Source of the DNA: Candidatus Peregrinibacteria bacterium
Lineage (GTDB): Bacteria; Patescibacteriota; Gracilibacteria; UBA1369
Length of the DNA stretch: 64,000 nt
NCBI GenBank assembly: GCA_020429235.1
Contig: JAGQLQ010000001.1
Location: forward strand, 30,587 to 94,586
Direction of reading: 5' to 3'
In this document: one piece after another, positions 7,429 to 15,989 of the stretch
How positions within the stretch are numbered: the stretch's first letter is position 1
Layout: every line of letters starts with the position of its first letter
Made by a program: the position numbers and the translations under genes
Notes under the pieces: generated by a model
Database searches by the model: none
What the model was told of the DNA's origin: nothing
The model's input: only the letters and a program-made list of their open reading frames with translations

Positions 7429-8309
7429 TATGATGGATGATTATACGATTTCAATTGCGCTTCCAAAGCCGGCAACGCCGCCGACATCTCCTGATCACTC
7501 AAAACCTCTGCATGATACGACGCTTTTCCTTCCGCGAACGCCACACCCTTCCCCTTCACCGTCCGGCAGATCAAAACCGTCGGCCGCCGCTGAATCTCCA
7601 GCCCACGTTCAATCCCAATCAAAAGATCCTCAAAATTATGCCCATCAATCACATGAATACTCTTCCATCCAAACCCCTCAAACTTATCGGCAATCGGCTC
7701 CACCGTCACGGTTGTCCGCAGCGATCCATCCATTTGCAGCCCATTGTAATCCACCAACACAATCAAGTTATCCAGTTTGTAGTGATGCGCCAAAAGCACC
7801 GCCTCCCAAAACTGCCCATCCTGAAGCTCTCCATCTCCAACCAAACAAAAAACATTCCACGGCTGCCGCTCGGCCTTCAGAGCCATCGCCAAACCAACCG
7901 CCCCGGCAAAACCAAAAGCCGGACTCCCGCTACACAGCGTAATTCCTGGAATCTTTTTAGACGGATACGCCTGCAACATACTATTCACCTGCCGAAAATC
8001 GGCCAATTCCTCTTTATTAAAAAACTCCAGATCCGCCAAAACCGTATAAAGCGCCGGACTGGCATGCCCTTTCGACAGAACAAAATAGTCCTGCTCTTCG
8101 CTCCCAGGCTTTTCCGGATCGTATCGCATCACCTGTCCACGCGGTAACTGCCCATAATAAAGCGCCACCAGCATCTCCACCACCGACAAACTCCCACCCA
8201 AATGCCCAGACTGCGCATTATGCAGCATCCGCAGCAAATCAATCCTCAGCCGCACCGATGTCTTCTCCAAAAATCGCAGATGTTCAACAAACGATTCGAT
8301 AGTCGCCAT
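7428..8309 (-). CDS. Split transketolase, N-terminal (PP-binding) subunit
   Basis: A 293-residue protein carrying the diphosphate-binding half of transketolase. GHLGGSLSVVEML and SKGHASPALYTVL hold the substrate-site His residues. The ThDP/metal motif is GDGELQDG followed ~27 residues later by VDYNGLQ. In the active dimer it would pair with the C-terminal subunit at 5587 to transfer two-carbon units between sugar phosphates. Separate genes for the two halves are common in archaea and some bacteria. Here a signal peptidase-DUF192 gene separates them, and start/stop codons overlap or nearly overlap, so the three are probably cotranscribed. Confidence 0.9.
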   Translation of the reverse strand: MATIESFVEHLRFLEKTSVRLRIDLLRMLHNAQSGHLGGSLSVVEMLVALYYGQLPRGQVMRYDPEKPGSEEQDYFVLSKGHASPALYTVLADLEFFNKEELADFRQVNSMLQAYPSKKIPGITLCSGSPAFGFAGAVGLAMALKAERQPWNVFCLVGDGELQDGQFWEAVLLAHHYKLDNLIVLVDYNGLQMDGSLRTTVTVEPIADKFEGFGWKSIHVIDGHNFEDLLIGIERGLEIQRRPTVLICRTVKGKGVAFAEGKASYHAEVLSDQEMSAALPALEAQLKSYNHPS

Positions 8310-8314
8310 ATTTC

Positions 8315-8797
8315 TTAATCATGGAGATTTACTATAAACGTATCGGAGCACGTAGACAAGAGCTCTCCAATCGACTTTTTTAAGATTGGATGGACAAAAT
8401 CCGGCGCAATTTCGTTAAGCGGAACCAGTACACTCTTCCGGTCCGCAATTCCATGATGTGGAATCTTCAATTCCGGCTTATCCATAACCATATCTCCGTA
8501 AAAAAGGATATCGATATCCATAGTTCGCGGGCCCAGATGAATCTTCTTCACACGCTTCAACGCCCGTTCAATCGCCTGCGTGGCCTGCAAAAGCTCTTCC
8601 GGGGAAAGTTCAGTCTCCCCTTCCACCACCATATTAAAAAACCAATCCTGGTCCAGATAACCCCATGGCTCTGTCTCATAAATCGATGACGAACGCACAA
8701 TCTTCACACCCCATCGCTCCAAAAGCACCAGCGCCTCCTGCAAATTCCTCCCCCGATCCCCCAAATTCGAACCCAGACCCAAATACACTTTTTTCAT
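8315..8797 (-). CDS. folK: Hydroxymethyldihydropterin pyrophosphokinase (HPPK)
   Basis: A 160-residue HPPK, of normal length. It transfers pyrophosphate from ATP to 6-hydroxymethyl-7,8-dihydropterin, the step before dihydropteroate synthase. Family blocks are VYLGLGSNLGDR at the N-terminus, YETEPWG, FFNMVVEGET, and the catalytic/metal region LGPRTMDIDILFYG. PHHGIADRKSVLVPLNEIAPDF matches the substrate-binding end. The start is adjacent to the PTPS gene stop (ATG at the stop codon), and the stop is 5 bp before the transketolase start, so folate and transketolase genes appear to share a transcript. Confidence 0.95.
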   Translation of the reverse strand: MKKVYLGLGSNLGDRGRNLQEALVLLERWGVKIVRSSSIYETEPWGYLDQDWFFNMVVEGETELSPEELLQATQAIERALKRVKKIHLGPRTMDIDILFYGDMVMDKPELKIPHHGIADRKSVLVPLNEIAPDFVHPILKKSIGELLSTCSDTFIVNLHD

Positions 8798-9246
8798 TAT
8801 TGTCCGTTATAAACCACTTTCGACGTGGGCGTCTCCCACAAAACCACTTCATGCAGTCGCAATGTCTTATTCAAATCAGATGTATCCACATCCGCATCCT
8901 CATCTTCCAACAGCTTTCTAATCTCTTCAGCCATGTTCGGATCGTTCAACTCATCCTTTAAATGATTGGAAAGATCGCTCAGCTGATCCCAAATCCACAC
9001 AGCAAGCCGCTCTGCGGAAGGATTTTCCAATACATCATTCAAAAAATGATGATCCAGTCGTTCCAAAACCTGCCGCTTCACAATTCGCTTGAGCAAAACA
9101 AAATCAATAACCATTCCATTACTGTGCACATCGCCTTCCAGCGTCACCTCTAATGTATAGGTATGACCATGAACCCGCTCACACTTACCGTAATAGTTGG
9201 TGAGCTGATGAGCCGCATCAAACGTAAAAATTTTGGTTACCAGCAT
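8797..9246 (-). CDS. 6-pyruvoyl-tetrahydropterin synthase-family protein, PTPS-III/I type
   Basis: A 149-residue COG0720 protein (tunnel fold). His13 (DAAHQL), His26 and His28 (VHGH) form the zinc site. The active-site motif is Cys22-Glu23-Arg-Val-His-Gly-His. QueD and eukaryote-like PTPS use the Cys; PTPS-III enzymes that replace FolB in folate synthesis use the Glu. CExxHGH has been described for enzymes with both activities (from memory of the family literature). No folB is visible in the window, and the neighbours are folK and folP, so I infer it makes 6-hydroxymethyldihydropterin for folate. I chose ATG 9246; a longer frame to 9339 would run into folP. Confidence 0.85.
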   Translation of the reverse strand: MLVTKIFTFDAAHQLTNYYGKCERVHGHTYTLEVTLEGDVHSNGMVIDFVLLKRIVKRQVLERLDHHFLNDVLENPSAERLAVWIWDQLSDLSNHLKDELNDPNMAEEIRKLLEDEDADVDTSDLNKTLRLHEVVLWETPTSKVVYNGQ

Positions 9247-9251
9247 ATTGT

Positions 9252-10082
9252 TTAAGTCGATTGAATCGCGTGGACCATGTCCACCACCCGACGCGTTTCC
9301 TTCACATCGTGCGCGCGAATAATAGCAGCTCCATTCCAAACCGCAATTGCAGCTGCGGCCAGACCGCCCTCCAGGCGTTCATGCAAAGGAACATCCAATG
9401 TTTTTCCAATAAACGATTTTCGTGAAGCTCCAACTAAAATCGGGCAATCCAGACTCTCCAGCTCCTTCAAACGTTTCAACAGTTGCAAACTATAAAATGG
9501 CTCACTACTCACAAACGCACCCATCCCCGGATCCACAATCAAACGATCCCGTTTAATTCCCGCCTTCTCCGCCACAGCAATCCGCTCTTTCAACAAACGC
9601 TTCACCGAATCCACCACATCGTCATACTGCACATCCTCATTCGTCGTCCGCGGCGTCTCATCTTTGGCATACATCAATACCACCGGACATTTATGCCCTG
9701 CCAGACTTTTCGCCATCTCATCATCACCACGCAATGCCGTCACATCGTTCACCATATCCGCGCCCACCGTTAACGCATGTAAAGCCACCTGATGTTTATA
9801 CGTATCCACCGACAAAAGCACATCCGTCTTATGCCGCAACTTCTCAAATACCGGAATAACACGCTCCAACTCCTCTTTCACATCCACGTCATTTGAGCCC
9901 GGACCAGTCGATTCCCCGCCAATATCAATAATATCCGCGCCTTCCTCCACCATTTGCAACGCCCGATCGACCGCATTATCAACATCCATAAACTTGCCAC
10001 CATCAGAAAAAGAGTCAGGCGTCACATTCAAAATCCCCATTACCAGAGGTCCCTTATCAAGTTTGTTTTGTAGCGTGCTCAT
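9252..10082 (-). CDS. folP: Dihydropteroate synthase
   Basis: A 276-residue DHPS, which condenses p-aminobenzoate with hydroxymethyldihydropterin pyrophosphate. The TIM-barrel signature MGILNVTPDSFSDGG starts at residue 15, followed by GADIIDIGGESTGPGS (second signature), VSVDTYK, DMVNDVTAL and LIVDPGMG. A GASRKSFIGKTL block carries the C-terminal substrate-binding residues. It overlaps the upstream aminotransferase-fold gene by 26 bp and ends 5 bp before the PTPS gene, so the pathway genes form a tight operon. Confidence 0.96.
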   Translation of the reverse strand: MSTLQNKLDKGPLVMGILNVTPDSFSDGGKFMDVDNAVDRALQMVEEGADIIDIGGESTGPGSNDVDVKEELERVIPVFEKLRHKTDVLLSVDTYKHQVALHALTVGADMVNDVTALRGDDEMAKSLAGHKCPVVLMYAKDETPRTTNEDVQYDDVVDSVKRLLKERIAVAEKAGIKRDRLIVDPGMGAFVSSEPFYSLQLLKRLKELESLDCPILVGASRKSFIGKTLDVPLHERLEGGLAAAAIAVWNGAAIIRAHDVKETRRVVDMVHAIQST

Positions 10083-10884
10083 GAAATGCTGCCATTAAGT
10101 TCTTGGTGATCGATCCCGGACGACCATTCCCAATCTTCCGACTGTCCACTCTTTTCACCGGAATCATTCCCTTCACCGTGCTCGTAATAAAAACTTCGTC
10201 CGCATTATACAGCTTTCGCTTTGTAAAATCGCCCTCTTTCACCTTCACCCCCAATTTCCGCGCAAGTTTTACAATCAAACCACGGGTTATCCCAGCCAAA
10301 ACTCCTTTTTTAGGCGTCATAAGAACACCATTTTTCACCATAAACAGGTTTGAAATCGACCCCTCCTTCACCCATCCATTCTCCACAAAGATTGCTTCAA
10401 AACAATCAGCCTTATCCGCAGCCTGCCGCGCAACAGTCATCGGCAACAAACTCGTGCTCTTCACCATTGGCAAACATCGCGCCCAATCAACCGTCATAAC
10501 ATCCACCCCCTTCTTATAAAAAGACTCATCCAACTCTTTCAATCGCTCCACCACAATCACAACAACCATTTTTTCCGCCTTCCCAAATGCAAATCCATTC
10601 TGCCCACGCGTCACCTGAACCCGAATTCTTGACTCCTTAAAACCATTTTTCTTCACAGTTTTTTCAATCCATTGCTCAATTTTTGTTGGATCAAAAACAT
10701 CAGTCATCCCCAAAGTCCGCACAGAAGACTCCAGCCTTTTCATATGTTCCTGCAGCTGAAAAACCTTGCTACCATACGTCCGCAACGTCTCATACACACC
10801 ATCCCCATACAAAAACCCATGATCAAAGACCGAAATCTTTGCCTCACGGGCTTGTATCAATATCCCATCAATGCAAACAAACAT
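10057..10884 (-). CDS. pabC: PLP class IV aminotransferase-fold enzyme, probable aminodeoxychorismate lyase
   Basis: A 275-residue fold-type IV PLP enzyme. FDHGFLYGDGVYETLRTY is the N-terminal signature shared by branched-chain aminotransferases and aminodeoxychorismate lyase. The Schiff-base Lys is probably in MVKSTSLLPM, and EGSISNLFMVKNGVLMTP plus GITRGLI form the phosphate-binding region. Sequence alone does not separate PabC from BCAT. Lying between pabB and folP argues for PabC, which releases p-aminobenzoate and pyruvate. Its 3' end overlaps folP. Confidence 0.8.
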   Translation of the reverse strand: MFVCIDGILIQAREAKISVFDHGFLYGDGVYETLRTYGSKVFQLQEHMKRLESSVRTLGMTDVFDPTKIEQWIEKTVKKNGFKESRIRVQVTRGQNGFAFGKAEKMVVVIVVERLKELDESFYKKGVDVMTVDWARCLPMVKSTSLLPMTVARQAADKADCFEAIFVENGWVKEGSISNLFMVKNGVLMTPKKGVLAGITRGLIVKLARKLGVKVKEGDFTKRKLYNADEVFITSTVKGMIPVKRVDSRKIGNGRPGSITKNLMAAFHEHATKQT

Positions 10885-10893
10885 GCAGTTTTC

Positions 10894-11115
10894 TTAATAC
10901 AACTCTGGCGGAAGAATTATAGCATGTCGTTGTATTTGTTCTTTTGTCTCGAACTGTTCACGGTCAATATCCTTCATGATTTCGTTCATATCAACAATCT
11001 GCGTTGGCTTGTTATCCTCTTCATCGTCCCAGTCCAAATCAATAAAAATATCATTGGAGTCGGATTTTCCCGGTTCTGTATCCTTTGCAGGAGGAATCGT
11101 AGAATCTTCTTTCAT
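10894..11115 (-). CDS. Small acidic hypothetical protein
   Basis: A 73-residue protein beginning MKEDSTIPPAKD, rich in Asp/Glu (DIFIDLDWDDEED), with no membrane segment or recognised domain. I chose ATG 11115; a longer frame to 11223 would enter pabB. It sits between pabB and pabC, so it is cotranscribed with folate genes, but its size and charge say nothing specific about function. It could be a small binding partner or merely a spacer ORF. Confidence 0.5.
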   Translation of the reverse strand: MKEDSTIPPAKDTEPGKSDSNDIFIDLDWDDEEDNKPTQIVDMNEIMKDIDREQFETKEQIQRHAIILPPELY

Positions 11116-11185
11116 AAAAAGTGAAAAATTAATGACAAGATCACCAAGTATTGTACCCCTCTGGAATAAAAAATCAACCTCCAGC

Positions 11186-12577
11186 TTAGTCAAGCACTGC
11201 ACGGAGTGCTTCAATTTTGTCAAGTGTCTCCTGATACTCCTTTTCTGGATCCGAATCGATCACAATCCCTCCCCCCGCATGAAAGTGAACTTTCCCATCT
11301 TTATGGAGCATGGTCCGGATCAAAATATTAAAGTCACTTTCACCCAGAAAACTAATAAATCCCGCCGAACCCGTATAGACACCGCGCTTAAAATCCTCCA
11401 GTTCATCAATAATTTCCATCGTTCGCTTCTTTGGACAGCCGGTAATAGACCCACCAGGGAAAAGAGCCTGCATCAAATCAAAAAAAGTTCGCTTCTTATC
11501 AAGCTTCCCACTCACCCGCGAAACCGTATGAATCACATGTGAATAGTGTTCAACATCACGATGCGACTGCACTCCAACCGAACCAACTTCACACACTTTC
11601 CCCAAATCGTTTCGTACCAGATCAACAATCATAGAAAGTTCCGCGTCATCTTTAACCGAATCAATTAGTTCCTGAGTATTTTTCTCATCTTCCTGCGGAT
11701 TTCTCCCACGGGCAACTGTCCCCTTTATTGGCCAGGATTCAACTTTCATCCCCCGTTTTCGGAGTAAAAGTTCCGGCGAACAGCTCACAATCTGAAAATC
11801 CGGATAGTCAAAATAGCAGGCAAATGGTGACGGATTCTGCTGAGCCAATCGCTTATACACCGTCCATGGATCAAGTGAACAATCACCACTAAACCGCTGT
11901 GAAAAATTTACCTGATACGTATCTCCACTCTTCAAATACTCCTGAACTTTTTTCACTTTCCTTATATAGGTTTCCTGACTCACATTCGAACTCAACATCC
12001 CCATAGAGCCCTTTCTCGCGAACGGGATCGGCTTTTCAAGATCACGCTCCATCTCATCCAGTTTTCGTTGAGCCGCAACATCCGTTTCTGCAATAGCCAA
12101 AAAGTAGATCTGATTCTCCTCATGATCAAAAGCGATCACCTTATCATACATGCCAAAAATATAGGATGGGATACCCACATCATCGAAAACTTTCTGATTC
12201 ACTCCCACAAATCGACATCCATAATCGTAACTCACATACCCTGCCGCCCCACCACAAAAAGGTACAGGCGATTGAGCCTTCAATTCAAACTTTTCCAGCA
12301 TCTCCAAAACGGGCCACTCCTGCCCTTTCTCCAAAATCTGCGCTTTCGATCGGGGCTCTCCAAAAAAATCTTTCAACTGCAAAACCTGAACCATCTCACG
12401 ATCGATAGCGTCCATCCACAAAACCGCAAACGGATCATACGCCACATACGAATACCTTCCGTGCTTCCCGCTCTCCAACAAACACGCGTATTCACCCTGC
12501 ACATGATCAAAAAAAGCCTGGGGCGTTTGCCCCTCTTGTAGAGATTGCCGCCGATATTCCAGCCTCACAAATGGCAT
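11186..12577 (-). CDS. pabB: Aminodeoxychorismate synthase component I
   Basis: A 463-residue chorismate-binding enzyme, which aminates chorismate to 4-amino-4-deoxychorismate. The decisive motif is PIKGTVARG: the Lys in PIKGT is characteristic of PabB, whereas TrpE has PIAGT. Other blocks are YQVNFSQRF, ELSMIVDLVRNDLGKV, FPGGSITGCPKKRTMEIIDELE and GGGIVIDSDPEKEYQET. No PabA-type glutaminase is present in the window, so ammonia must come from elsewhere or from a glutaminase encoded elsewhere. With pabC-like, folP, PTPS and folK downstream, this starts the folate block. Confidence 0.92.
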   Translation of the reverse strand: MPFVRLEYRRQSLQEGQTPQAFFDHVQGEYACLLESGKHGRYSYVAYDPFAVLWMDAIDREMVQVLQLKDFFGEPRSKAQILEKGQEWPVLEMLEKFELKAQSPVPFCGGAAGYVSYDYGCRFVGVNQKVFDDVGIPSYIFGMYDKVIAFDHEENQIYFLAIAETDVAAQRKLDEMERDLEKPIPFARKGSMGMLSSNVSQETYIRKVKKVQEYLKSGDTYQVNFSQRFSGDCSLDPWTVYKRLAQQNPSPFACYFDYPDFQIVSCSPELLLRKRGMKVESWPIKGTVARGRNPQEDEKNTQELIDSVKDDAELSMIVDLVRNDLGKVCEVGSVGVQSHRDVEHYSHVIHTVSRVSGKLDKKRTFFDLMQALFPGGSITGCPKKRTMEIIDELEDFKRGVYTGSAGFISFLGESDFNILIRTMLHKDGKVHFHAGGGIVIDSDPEKEYQETLDKIEALRAVLD

Positions 12578-12598
12578 GTATTCCGGATAAAGTCCAGT

Positions 12599-13087
12599 TT
12601 ACTCACGCTCGTCTTCTGTATAGACGTTCACGAATTCACTCTTATCGTATGAGAAGATTTCATCTGGATTAAAGAAGCGTGGAACCTCTTTCATCGCGGT
12701 TTCAACAGAATCTGAAGCATGAACAACATTACACGCCACACTCATAGCCAGGTCACCACGGATAGAACCAGCTTCCGCTTCGCGGGCTTTGGTAATTCCA
12801 CAAAGAATTCGCACAGCCTGGACAACTTCCAATCCTTCCAGACAGATGGCAATTACTGGAGAGCTCTGCATAAACTTGCTCACTCCCGGGAAAAATGGCT
12901 TATCCGCAATATGCGCATAATGTTCACGCAAAACCGCCTCATCAAGTGACATCATCTTCATTCCGACAACCTTCAAACCTTTTTGCTCAAACCGCTTCAT
13001 CACCTCACCCACCAAACCTCGCTGAATCCCATCTGGCTTAATCAGAACAAGAGTCTTTTCTTTAATTCCATCAAATACAAGTGCCAT
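12599..13087 (-). CDS. ndk: Nucleoside diphosphate kinase
   Basis: A 162-residue NDK, slightly longer than the ~140 typical because of short N- and C-terminal extensions. It equilibrates nucleoside di- and triphosphates using a phospho-His intermediate. KTLVLIKPDGIQRGLVGEV opens the domain, and the catalytic His is in CNVVHASDS. SSPVIAICLEG and GDLAMSVA are usual family blocks. It lies 21 bp upstream of pabB and 45 bp downstream of the DDAH-like gene. Confidence 0.97.
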   Translation of the reverse strand: MALVFDGIKEKTLVLIKPDGIQRGLVGEVMKRFEQKGLKVVGMKMMSLDEAVLREHYAHIADKPFFPGVSKFMQSSPVIAICLEGLEVVQAVRILCGITKAREAEAGSIRGDLAMSVACNVVHASDSVETAMKEVPRFFNPDEIFSYDKSEFVNVYTEDERE

Positions 13088-13132
13088 AGTTATGTTTCTT
13101 AAATAATGATCGCGGAAATGATACTAGAAGAT

Positions 13133-13933
13133 TTAACACTCCTCAAGCGTCAAACACTTTGCACCTCCTCCTGACTTCAAAAATTCACTCAGATCAACCC
13201 CCTCAACTTTCAAACCTCTCTGCTCAATCGCCTTCCCAAGCTCATGAGAAAAACCATCTCCCATAACAACAGTCTTTCCAATCACCACCAGGTTCGGAGC
13301 CAAAACAAGATCGTCCTGCTCATTCGTATAAATCACATCAGAAAAAGTGGATTCTATAAGGTCTATCTCTTCAGAACCAAAAGCCGCCCGGCTCACCACC
13401 ACCGAATCCTCATTCAACGGACCAAAACAGGTATCCAGATGATAAAATTTATCGTTGGATAGAGCCAAAGGATAAACCTTCTTTCTAGACATCCCAGCCA
13501 ATTTCTTCATCGCATTTTTTGTTGTCCTTTTTCCATAACCCATAAAAAGAGCATCTTTTCCATAAGGAATCGTATCTCCCTGGCCCTCAAAAATCACATC
13601 ACCAGGCAAAGTCACCACTGTTCGATTCTGTTTCTGGAAAAAATCTGCGGCATGCCCTGCCTCCGGCTTCCGAACATCATACCGAAAATTTGCCTGCAAA
13701 AAGACATCCCCTTCCAGATGACCACAATTCGCCGCAAAAGTCATATCTGGCAAACCAGGCTGAGCCGGCATCTCAAAAACTCTTGCCTCCAACTGCTCAT
13801 ACACACGTTTCAACGTTTGCCACTGACGCATCGCCAACTCCTTATCAACCGGCACATCAAGATTCATATAAGGATTAATCGCGTACTCCACATCAAAATA
13901 TTCGGGAGGACACATGAACAAAGTCCGACTCAT
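13133..13933 (-). CDS. Dimethylargininase/arginine deiminase-family hydrolase
   Basis: A 266-residue member of the guanidino-group-modifying superfamily (pentein fold). TFAANCGH and GDVIFEGQGD carry the acidic residues of the active site. The catalytic His is in KFYHLDTCFGPL, and the nucleophilic Cys is near the C-terminus in GGGAKCLTLEE. Members hydrolyse dimethylarginine, arginine or related guanidines; the substrate here cannot be fixed. The cell may use it for citrulline or ornithine scavenging, but no partner enzyme is nearby. Confidence 0.88.
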   Translation of the reverse strand: MSRTLFMCPPEYFDVEYAINPYMNLDVPVDKELAMRQWQTLKRVYEQLEARVFEMPAQPGLPDMTFAANCGHLEGDVFLQANFRYDVRKPEAGHAADFFQKQNRTVVTLPGDVIFEGQGDTIPYGKDALFMGYGKRTTKNAMKKLAGMSRKKVYPLALSNDKFYHLDTCFGPLNEDSVVVSRAAFGSEEIDLIESTFSDVIYTNEQDDLVLAPNLVVIGKTVVMGDGFSHELGKAIEQRGLKVEGVDLSEFLKSGGGAKCLTLEEC

Positions 13934-13965
13934 AGTGAAAGAAAGAAAAAAGTTAAGATCGAAAT

Positions 13966-15234
13966 CTACTCAAATTTCAATAACTTCGCAAATCTTTCTT
14001 CATCGTCATATGGTCCAATAACAGACAAAAACAGCTTGTCCTCCTTAAAAAGATCCTTGGCAACACGCTGCAAATCCTCAACCGTTACTTTATCCACTTC
14101 CTCAAAAATCTTTTCCATCAACATCTGCTCATCATAGAGAACTTCGTATTTCCCAAGCAGGTGTGCGTACTCCTCACTATCCTCCAGACGAAGAATCAAC
14201 TTCCCCTTCAGGTACTCCTTTGCTTTATGCAGCTCCTTTTCATCAACAGGATTGTCTACCACCTCTTTATATTCCTTTAGAATAGCGGTAATAGCCTGAT
14301 CGATTCCATCCACAGAAACACCCGCATTGGTAGAAACCGTTCCAGTGTCGCTATAATCATCACTCGAAGTACTAATGTAGTAAGCCAGTCCCTGACGCTC
14401 ACGCACAGAAAGGAACATTCGCGAACTCATATTTCCACCCAAAACAATCGTGAGCATCTTAAGCGCATAATGGTCTGGATGCCTTTCCGGATAACCAGGA
14501 ACTCCAAGCATCAGATGTCCTTGTTCAGTCTTCTTATTTCTTAGTCGCACAGATTTTTCCCGTGGCAAATCCTGAACCGGATGAGCCTGATACTGTTTTT
14601 TCGTATCTTTGAATTGAAAAAGGTTCTTGATCTTCTCAACCACCTGATCGTGATCCACGTCTCCCGCGACAGAAATTACAATATTATCCGGCGAATAAAG
14701 CTTTTCTTCATAAGCAATAAAATCTTCCCGGGTAACCGAATGAATCACCTCTTTGGTCCCAACCTGATCCCATCCCATTGGCTGATCGCCATACACCAAC
14801 TCTTCAAAATCCCATCCAATCTGCTGCATTGGCGTGTCCTGATACATATTATACTCCTCCATAATCACACCACGCTCCCGATCAATCTCTTCCGGATCAA
14901 ACTTTGAATTCAAAAGCATGTCTGCCAAAACATCCAAAGCCGTATCCTGATTTTTGGATGCCACTTTTACATAATATCCAACATACTCCTTCCCCGTGAA
15001 CGCGTTAAAACTCCCTCCAACACTATCAATCGCTTCAGAAACCTCTTTCGTATTTGTATATTTCTTGGCTCCCTTAAAGAACATATGTTCCAGAAAGTGA
15101 GAGAGCCCATTAATCTCCTTTGTTTCATAGCGTGATCCTGCACCCACTAAAATCAAAACTGTAACAGCCTGTGTACTCTCAAGAGACTTTGTCACTACCC
15201 GCAAACCATTATCAAACGTCGTTTTTTTATACAT
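13966..15234 (-). CDS. M16 family zinc peptidase (processing-peptidase-like)
   Basis: A 422-residue M16B-type peptidase. The inverted zinc motif HFLEHMFFKG (HxxEH) is near residue 47, and the downstream acidic ligand lies in ERGVIMEEYNMY. The C-terminal half repeats the fold without the zinc site, including the RQGLAYYISTSSDDY substrate-clamp block. Homologues form dimers that degrade short peptides or process signal sequences. It is the first gene of a long minus-strand run extending to 5587, and a lipoprotein gene diverges from it at 15341. Confidence 0.92.
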   Translation of the reverse strand: MYKKTTFDNGLRVVTKSLESTQAVTVLILVGAGSRYETKEINGLSHFLEHMFFKGAKKYTNTKEVSEAIDSVGGSFNAFTGKEYVGYYVKVASKNQDTALDVLADMLLNSKFDPEEIDRERGVIMEEYNMYQDTPMQQIGWDFEELVYGDQPMGWDQVGTKEVIHSVTREDFIAYEEKLYSPDNIVISVAGDVDHDQVVEKIKNLFQFKDTKKQYQAHPVQDLPREKSVRLRNKKTEQGHLMLGVPGYPERHPDHYALKMLTIVLGGNMSSRMFLSVRERQGLAYYISTSSDDYSDTGTVSTNAGVSVDGIDQAITAILKEYKEVVDNPVDEKELHKAKEYLKGKLILRLEDSEEYAHLLGKYEVLYDEQMLMEKIFEEVDKVTVEDLQRVAKDLFKEDKLFLSVIGPYDDEERFAKLLKFE

Positions 15235-15340
15235 AAAGAGAAATTAAAAATCCAAACACCGGTAGTCTACCACAAGCGAAACGGTCGCCAAAAAAAGAAA
15301 AAACTGATACCGTTAGAGTGCTATTTCTTAGACAAAAATT

Positions 15341-15928
15341 ATGAAATTTTCACAAATACTGATTATAGGAATGCTGGCAACAGTCGTAGCAGGAGGCTGC
15401 GCTGCTCAACCGGATTCCCAGGAGCAAAACGATTCACAAAGCACAGCATCATCAAACCAGCCACTCATCGATCCAAACGACCCCGCCCGACGCTTCGAAA
15501 ACGAATATTTCTCACTCAGTCTTCCCGCACCAGTAGATAAAAGCACCGATAGAGCCATCGTCCCTAAAAATGAAGGTGATTTTGAAAGGATCAATTTCAT
15601 GGTCGAACAAAAAGAAAACGAAAAAAGTCCCTTTGATATCGAAAGTGAAAGAAACTACACCATTTGCAGTCAATCTGAGCTTTGTGGGGTTATGGCCAAC
15701 AATGTTGATGTCACCATTGATGGAGCGGAAGGCATAAAATACGAAACCAACATGCTGGGAAGATCCCAGGATGACCTTGAAGGAGAAACTTATGGCTTCT
15801 ACTACGCCCTTGAGCGCGATGGCCGCTATTTCAGACTCTGGACAATTACGACCGATCAAAGAGACCCGGAAAAAGTAGAACAAATGTTTGATGAAGCGCT
15901 TGCCACTCTTACTTTTAAAGAGGCGTGA
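15341..15928 (+). CDS. Predicted lipoprotein of unknown function
   Basis: A 195-residue secreted protein. The N-terminus MKFSQILIIGMLATVVAGGC is a signal peptide ending in a lipobox-like AGGC, so Cys20 is the probable lipidated residue. A low-complexity Gln/Ser linker follows, then a compact domain (residues ~55-195) with two further Cys that may form a disulphide. No family is recognised. It faces outward from the cytoplasmic membrane and diverges from the M16 peptidase; PBP2 follows 61 bp downstream. Confidence 0.75.
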   Translation: MKFSQILIIGMLATVVAGGCAAQPDSQEQNDSQSTASSNQPLIDPNDPARRFENEYFSLSLPAPVDKSTDRAIVPKNEGDFERINFMVEQKENEKSPFDIESERNYTICSQSELCGVMANNVDVTIDGAEGIKYETNMLGRSQDDLEGETYGFYYALERDGRYFRLWTITTDQRDPEKVEQMFDEALATLTFKEA

Positions 15929-15989
15929 AGCCCTTTCTTTTCCCCACCAAATAAGTATAATAAGAATCCATATCTAAGCGGGACGCTCT

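Noticed and set aside
7437..8147. Long ORF antisense to the transketolase N-subunit
   Set aside because: A shadow frame rich in Arg/His/Pro/Leu with no domain features; the opposite strand is a clear enzyme gene.
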